Assembly: GCA_013816275.1 (NCBI GenBank)
Contig: JACDER010000036.1
Location: 1 to 9,361, forward strand
Direction: 5' to 3'
Length of the DNA: 9,361 bases
DNA from: Actinomycetota bacterium
GTDB lineage: Bacteria > Actinomycetota > Thermoleophilia > Gaiellales > Gaiellaceae
Below are positions 5,484 through 9,361 of this stretch, one piece after another (positions within the stretch are counted from its first letter, which is position 1; each line of letters opens with the position of its first letter). Under the pieces are notes generated by a model that was not told the DNA's origin, ran no database searches, and worked only from the letters and a program-made list of their open reading frames with translations. Both the position numbers and the translations under genes were made by a program.

Positions 5484-6656
5484 GAGGCTGGTCTTCTCGA
5501 GCCGCTTCGGGATTCCCCGCAGGCGCTCGAGCGGCTCGGCGCTGAAGACGAAGCGGACGTGGCGCTCGGCCACGCCCGCCCCCCACCCGCGCATCCCCGT
5601 CGCCGCGATCGAGGCTTCCTCGAGGAGGAGACGCGATGCCTCTTCGGGCTGGAAGCCGAGCTTGGCTACGTCGAGGAGCAGCGACCACCCGCCACCCGGA
5701 TTGACCACCGGCCAGCCCTCCAGCGCTTCGAGCAGGAAGTCGCGGCGGCGCTCGAGTTCGGCAACGCACTCGGCCACGTGTCCCTGGTCGCCCCGCAGCA
5801 CCTCGGTCGCGGCGCGGCGAGCGATTCCGACAGGTGTCGTTGTGTTGTAGATGTGGGCCCAGCCGATGTCCCCGATCGTCGCGGCCGGCCCCGCCACCCA
5901 GCCGACGCGCCAGCCGATCATGCGGTGTTCCTTCGAGAGCGAGCCGACGACGAGCGTCCGCTCGGCCATTCCGTCGAACCGCAGCGGATGGACGAGCGGG
6001 CGTCCGTCGAAGAGCAGCCGCTCCATCGCCGCGTCGTAGATCAGGAACAGGTCGCGCTCGCGGCACAGGTCGCAGGCCAGGCGCCAGTCCTCCTCGTCGA
6101 ACGTCCCGCCCGAAGGCATGGACGGGCTCATCAGGAGCATTCCTGTGGTCGCCGGTCCGATCGCGGCCTCCAGCCCGTCGCGGTCGAGCCGCCACTCCCC
6201 GTCCACGACCCGAAACGGCGCGAACGCAGGCGTCCCACCCGCCAGGTGGATGCGGTTGACGATCCCCGCGTAGGTCGGATCGGTGACGACGATCTCATCG
6301 CGGTCGCTTACCGTCGCGAGCAGCGAGTTCAGGAGCCCCTCCATCCCGCCGACGGTGATCACGATCTCGGTCTCGGGGTCGTAGCGGTGGCCCGTCCGCT
6401 CAGCGGTGAAGTCGGCGATCGCGGCGCGCAGCTGGAGGTCGCCGGTGAACGGCAGCCAGCTGTTCGCCTCGGGAGCTTCCAGCCCCTCGACCGTCGCCCG
6501 CACGGCCTCCGGCGGGAGCGGAAGGTCGGTGTCGAGGTTCTCCATGCGCAGGACCGGCCAGTCGGGATTGGCCTCCGCCGGCCGGTCCGCCGCGGCCGCA
6601 ACCCGGTCGATGCCGAAGCCTCGAACGGAATTGAGCCGCTGCGCACGCCTGATCAC
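5475..6656 (-). CDS. PLP-dependent class I/II aminotransferase, atypical
   Basis: 393-residue fold-type I aminotransferase. The Schiff-base lysine is K242 in VGSLSKEHRMIGWRVGWV. D208 in FLIYDAAMER pairs with the pyridine nitrogen, R368 in HVRFVFS should bind the substrate carboxylate, and TVGGMEGL (101-108) is the phosphate-binding turn. One departure is clear: the usual NPxNPTG is MSPSMPSGG here (176-184), with Met in place of the Asn that contacts the cofactor O3'. The amino donor and product are unknown. It starts with GTG at 6656, only 10 bp after the arsM stop on the same strand, so it is probably co-transcribed with arsR and arsM. It converges on the VOC gene with a 9-bp overlap. Confidence 0.85.
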   Translation of the reverse strand: MIRRAQRLNSVRGFGIDRVAAAADRPAEANPDWPVLRMENLDTDLPLPPEAVRATVEGLEAPEANSWLPFTGDLQLRAAIADFTAERTGHRYDPETEIVITVGGMEGLLNSLLATVSDRDEIVVTDPTYAGIVNRIHLAGGTPAFAPFRVVDGEWRLDRDGLEAAIGPATTGMLLMSPSMPSGGTFDEEDWRLACDLCRERDLFLIYDAAMERLLFDGRPLVHPLRFDGMAERTLVVGSLSKEHRMIGWRVGWVAGPAATIGDIGWAHIYNTTTPVGIARRAATEVLRGDQGHVAECVAELERRRDFLLEALEGWPVVNPGGGWSLLLDVAKLGFQPEEASRLLLEEASIAATGMRGWGAGVAERHVRFVFSAEPLERLRGIPKRLEKTSLLR

Positions 6657-6666
6657 GCGCGGGACT

Positions 6667-7326
6667 CTACGGCTTCACGGCCTTGACGATCGCAGAGTGC
6701 ATCCCGCCGCCCAGGTCCTGCGTCGGCTCCACGGTCACGTCCGAGAAGCCGGCCTGCTCGAGCCCGTCGGCGAACTCCGTGGTCGAGAGCGCGCCTGCGA
6801 TGCAGCCGACGTAGCTCCCGCGCTCCACGCGCTCCTCCGGCGAGAGGCGATCCTCGGCGACGATGTCGCTGATCCCGATCCGCCCTCCCGGCTTGAGCAC
6901 GCGGGCTATCTCGCGCAGCACCGCCGGCTTGTCGGTCGAGAGGTTGACGACGCAGTTGGAGATCACGACGTCGACGGACGCGGTTGGCAGAGGGATGTCC
7001 TCCATCAGCCCCCTGAGGAAGATTGCGTTGCGGATGCCGGCTTCGGCCGCGTTCCGCTGCGCCAGCTCGAGCATCTCGTCGGTCATGTCCAGCCCGAAGG
7101 CGACACCGCCCGGCCCGACACGCTTTGCCGACTGGATCACCTCCAGCCCGCCGCCCGAACCCAGGTCGAGCACCGTCTCACCCTCGTGCAGCTCAGCGAC
7201 GGCGAGCGGGTTCCCGCAACCCAACGACCCCGCCGGGGCATCGTCGCCGCAGGACTCGCCCCCGCAGCAACCGGTCGTCGCCGCCTCCGCGTAGTGGCGG
7301 CGAACCTCCTCACGCAACTCGGTCAT
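6667..7326 (-). CDS. arsM: Arsenite S-adenosylmethionine methyltransferase
   Basis: 219-residue class I methyltransferase that transfers methyl groups from SAM to trivalent arsenic in the cytoplasm. SAM motif I is [11 protein letters not shown] (52-62), with D80 in FGLDMTDEM as the likely ribose contact. The ArsM-specific cysteines are present: an N-terminal CC (20-21) plus C26, C37 in SLGCGNP, C125 in ISNCVVNLS and C175 in YVGCIAGA. It is shorter than many ArsM proteins (about 260 or more residues), ending soon after the Rossmann core. Its ATG at 7326 lies 17 bp inside the end of arsR, so translation is coupled. No arsC, acr3 or arsB is visible, so in this window the response is methylation only. 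Confidence 0.9.
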   Translation of the reverse strand: MTELREEVRRHYAEAATTGCCGGESCGDDAPAGSLGCGNPLAVAELHEGETVLDLGSGGGLEVIQSAKRVGPGGVAFGLDMTDEMLELAQRNAAEAGIRNAIFLRGLMEDIPLPTASVDVVISNCVVNLSTDKPAVLREIARVLKPGGRIGISDIVAEDRLSPEERVERGSYVGCIAGALSTTEFADGLEQAGFSDVTVEPTQDLGGGMHSAIVKAVKP

Positions 7327-7654
7327 GTCGAACCTCCATCAGCTCGGCAAGACGATCGGTCGCCTCGCGGTCGATCGAGAAGTACGCCCACTTGCCCCGC
7401 TGCTCTCGCCGCAGCAGGCCGGCGTCGGTCAGCTTCTTCAGGTGATGGCTGACGGTCGCCTGTTTGAGGCCGAGCTCGGGCTCGAACTCGCACGCGCACA
7501 CAGGCGACCCACTCGTCGCCAGCAGATTCAGAATCTTCACGCGTGCTGGATCGGCGAGTGCCTTGAACAGCGTCGCGGCGGCCTCGATCTCATCCTCTGA
7601 AAGGGTCGGGGCGCCGAGCGGCCGGCAGCAACCAACGAGCGGGAGCGTCTTCAT
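7310..7654 (-). CDS. arsR: Arsenic-responsive repressor ArsR
   Basis: 114-residue winged-helix repressor. ATLFKALADPARVKILNLLA (27-46) and the recognition helix LKQATVSHHLKKLTDAGLL (63-81) mark the ArsR family. Cysteines C9-C10 at the N-terminus and C53 and C55 in SPVCACEF recall the Corynebacterium glutamicum ArsR sensor, in which an N-terminal Cys pair and one cysteine near the DNA-binding helix hold As(III). The ATG at 7654 is preferred: an upstream ATG at 7666 falls within the predicted -10, and longer versions add promoter-encoded residues. It overlaps arsM by 17 bp and heads the arsR-arsM-aminotransferase operon. It is probably autoregulated through the inverted repeat just upstream. 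Confidence 0.9.
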   Translation of the reverse strand: MKTLPLVGCCRPLGAPTLSEDEIEAAATLFKALADPARVKILNLLATSGSPVCACEFEPELGLKQATVSHHLKKLTDAGLLRREQRGKWAYFSIDREATDRLAELMEVRHDRVA

Positions 7655-7688
7655 ATCGATGAACATCGTAATGATAAATATCGATATG
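7652..7688. promoter_or_regulatory. Predicted ArsR operator between arsR and the GH44 gene
   Basis: CATATCGAT (7652-7660) and ATCGATATG (7680-7688) are perfect 9-bp inverted arms, 19 bp apart, and ATATCGATAT (7678-7687) is a palindrome by itself. They sit in a markedly AT-rich island of an otherwise GC-rich sequence and cover the arsR promoter. Which of the two halves ArsR binds is not decided by the sequence. Confidence 0.6.
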
Positions 7689-7692
7689 TCAA
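7665..7692 (-). promoter_or_regulatory. Promoter of the arsR-arsM operon
   Basis: On the minus strand TTGACA (7692-7687) is followed after 16 bp by TACGAT (7670-7665). Initiation about 7 nt on would fall a few bases before the ATG at 7654, so the leader is very short and has no Shine-Dalgarno. Confidence 0.6.
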
Positions 7693-7700
7693 GATGAGGC

Positions 7701-9361
7701 ATGCCGCTACTCGCGCTGTTCTGGCTCTTCGCGCTGCTGACGGCGGGAGGTCATTCGGTTGCAGGGCCGTCCCTGGCGATCGACGCAGGCGCCGACAATC
7801 ACCCCATCAGCGCGTACATCTACGGTCAGAATTTCGCCGCCTCGGGCCCGGCCGAGACGCAGACGTTCGCGCACGAGATCGGCCTCCCCGTCGACCGCTG
7901 GGGCGGCAACTCGACCGATCGCTACAACTGGCAGATCGGGGCCTGGAACACGGCCGCCGACTACTACTTCGAGAACATCGCTGACTGCACACAGTGGAAC
8001 GCGTGCGGCTCGTGGGCGCCGAGCGACCGCGGCTACCGGCGCTTCGTCGACGGCGACCGGGCACTCGGCGCGAAGACGCTGATCAACCTCCCATTGACGG
8101 GTTGGGTGGCAAAGTCGGCCCGCGCTGACCATCCGTTCGACTGCAGCTATCCGAAGGCCTCGTTCCCGAACCAGGACTCCTTCGACTACTGGGATCCCAA
8201 CTGCGGCAACGGGCAGCTCAACGGGACGAAGTACACGTCCGATCCGGCGACGGCGAACGTCGCCGAGGATCCCCGCACGAATGCCGCGTTCTTCAGCGGC
8301 TGGGTCTCGGATCTCGTGTCGCGCTACGGCGCGGCCTCGAACGGGGGCGTCCTCTTCTACGAGCTCGGCAACGAACCGGGGCTATGGAGCTCGACCCACC
8401 GCGACGTCCATCCGCAGGGACTCACCTATGACGAGCTGTCGCAGAAGTCGATCGCGGCCGCCCAGGCCGTCAAGAGCGCTGACCCGTCGGCGTTGACGAT
8501 CGGCTTCTCGGAATGGGGCTGGCCGAACTACTTCTGCGGCCAGGCGGACATCGATACCGCAGGCTGGGGCGCGTGCAACACCACCCATCCGACCGGGCCG
8601 GATGCCGCGGCCCACGCGAACGCCCCGATCGTCGACTGGTTCCTGAAGGCGTTTCGCGAGGCCTCGCAGCAGCAGGGGAAGCGGCTGCTCGACTATCTCG
8701 ACGTCCACTACTACAACCAGGCCGGCTCGGGCGATCCGACGCGCTCGCTCTGGGATCCGACCTACACGGACCCGAGCTGGATCGACGACAAGATCGAGCT
8801 GATCCCGAGGATGAAGCGCTGGATCGCCGCCAACTATCCGGGGACGATGATCGCCCTCACGGAGTACAACCTCTCGCTCCCGAGCGCCGGCGCGCAGATG
8901 AACGCGCTCATCCAGGCCGACACGCTCGGCGTCTTCGCACGCGAGGGCGTCGATCTCGCGACCCGCTGGTCGCTCGAGGCGGACGGCCCGCTGATCCCGT
9001 GGGCGTTCCGTGTCTTCCGGAACTACGACGGGAGCGGCGCGCGCTTCGGCGACACGTGGGTGCGCTCGACGAGCGGCGACCAGGGGCAGCTCGCGATCTA
9101 CGCGGCGCGACAGCTCAACGGCGGAGCGCTGACCGTGGTCGTGATCAACAAGACGACCGATTCGCTGACGAGCCCCCTGTCCGTCTCGGGGTTCGCACTC
9201 CCGGCGAGCGCGCGCGCCTTCCGCTGGAGCGGCGAGGCGAAGATCGACCGTTTGGCGGATCAGCCGGTGTCCGGGACCGGGTTCACGGCGACCTACCCCG
9301 CAAGGTCGATCACGGTCTTCGAGCTGGCGAGCAACGTAGCGCCGCCGCCGCCGCCGCCGCC
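7701..9361 (+). CDS. Secreted glycoside hydrolase family 44 (endoglucanase/xyloglucanase), 3' end outside window
   Basis: At least 553 residues, continuing past the window. Residues 1-21 (PLLALFWLFALLTAGGHSVA) form a signal-peptide-like hydrophobic stretch, though with no basic n-region. The catalytic barrel follows. FYELGNEPGLWSSTHRDVHP carries the acid/base E225, and IALTEYNLS carries the nucleophile E388. The NEP..WS.THR..HP string and TEYN are typical of GH44, whose members cleave beta-1,4-glucans and xyloglucan. A beta-sandwich domain follows (about 440-545, GALTVVVINKTTD), then prolines from residue 548, probably a linker to a carbohydrate-binding module. A TGA at 7695-7697 in the same frame makes the ATG at 7701 the earliest start. 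Only a weak GAGG lies nearby, so the start may be near-leaderless. Confidence 0.88.
   Translation, partial: MPLLALFWLFALLTAGGHSVAGPSLAIDAGADNHPISAYIYGQNFAASGPAETQTFAHEIGLPVDRWGGNSTDRYNWQIGAWNTAADYYFENIADCTQWNACGSWAPSDRGYRRFVDGDRALGAKTLINLPLTGWVAKSARADHPFDCSYPKASFPNQDSFDYWDPNCGNGQLNGTKYTSDPATANVAEDPRTNAAFFSGWVSDLVSRYGAASNGGVLFYELGNEPGLWSSTHRDVHPQGLTYDELSQKSIAAAQAVKSADPSALTIGFSEWGWPNYFCGQADIDTAGWGACNTTHPTGPDAAAHANAPIVDWFLKAFREASQQQGKRLLDYLDVHYYNQAGSGDPTRSLWDPTYTDPSWIDDKIELIPRMKRWIAANYPGTMIALTEYNLSLPSAGAQMNALIQADTLGVFAREGVDLATRWSLEADGPLIPWAFRVFRNYDGSGARFGDTWVRSTSGDQGQLAIYAARQLNGGALTVVVINKTTDSLTSPLSVSGFALPASARAFRWSGEAKIDRLADQPVSGTGFTATYPARSITVFELASNVAPPPPPP

Noticed and set aside
5559..6686. Plus-strand 375-codon frame opposite the aminotransferase
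   Set aside because: Shadow frame; the minus strand has the PLP lysine motif and other aminotransferase landmarks.
7655..7702. Extended ArsR start at 7702 or 7666
   Set aside because: These starts lie within or upstream of the predicted promoter and operator; the ATG at 7654 gives the normal length.
7694..7984. Short plus-strand frame starting at ATG 7694
   Set aside because: Out of phase with the GH44 frame, arginine-rich and without domains; the GH44 frame from 7701 has catalytic motifs.
9341..9361. CCG run as a non-coding microsatellite
   Set aside because: It is in frame with GH44 and encodes a proline linker, so it is explained as coding.

Overview
The window is a piece of a high-GC bacterial chromosome. 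High G/C at third codon positions, GTG starts, two probable leaderless promoters and the gene set (hopanoid radical SAM enzyme, several VOC and ArsR proteins, a family 44 glycoside hydrolase) suggest an actinobacterium, perhaps a soil lineage such as the Thermoleophilia. That placement is inference. I see no tRNA, rRNA, CRISPR array, transposase or phage gene.

Left part (1-2886, plus strand). An hpnH-type radical SAM gene for hopanoid side-chain synthesis comes first. It is followed by about 270 bp without a gene, holding four copies of a short palindromic repeat and an apparent duplication of the hpnH 3' end. Next is a translationally coupled pair, an MhqO-like two-domain VOC ring-cleaving dioxygenase and an MhqD-like serine hydrolase, resembling the mhqO-mhqD pair of Bacillus quinone detoxification.

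Middle (2844-4373). A minus-strand tyrosine-phosphatase-like gene and a small unknown gene just upstream of it converge on the hydrolase. Next to them on the plus strand is a decayed sensor histidine kinase: an H-box in one frame and an N-box and G-box in another, with most of the protein missing. A small helical protein gene follows directly.

Region 4374-5483 (plus strand) is a compact three-gene operon: SRPBCC/AHSA1-like protein, ArsR-family repressor without metal-ligand cysteines, and VOC protein. Its promoter contains two tandem copies of GTAAC-N6-GTTAC covering the -35 and touching the -10, a convincing autoregulatory operator. The start codon lies 6 nt after the -10, so the mRNA is probably leaderless.

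Right part. A minus-strand operon reads arsR, arsM, then a class I/II aminotransferase with an altered cofactor-binding motif (7654 down to 5475). It shares a 46-bp divergent control region with a secreted GH44 endoglucanase/xyloglucanase gene on the plus strand, which runs off the window end in a proline-rich linker.

The window looks like ordinary chromosome with several small stress modules (quinone/electrophile, an ArsR-sensed signal, arsenic), not one large novel system. The points most worth a second look are the tandem operator, the repeat cluster, the kinase remnant, and the arsR-arsM-aminotransferase operon back to back with a cellulase-type gene.
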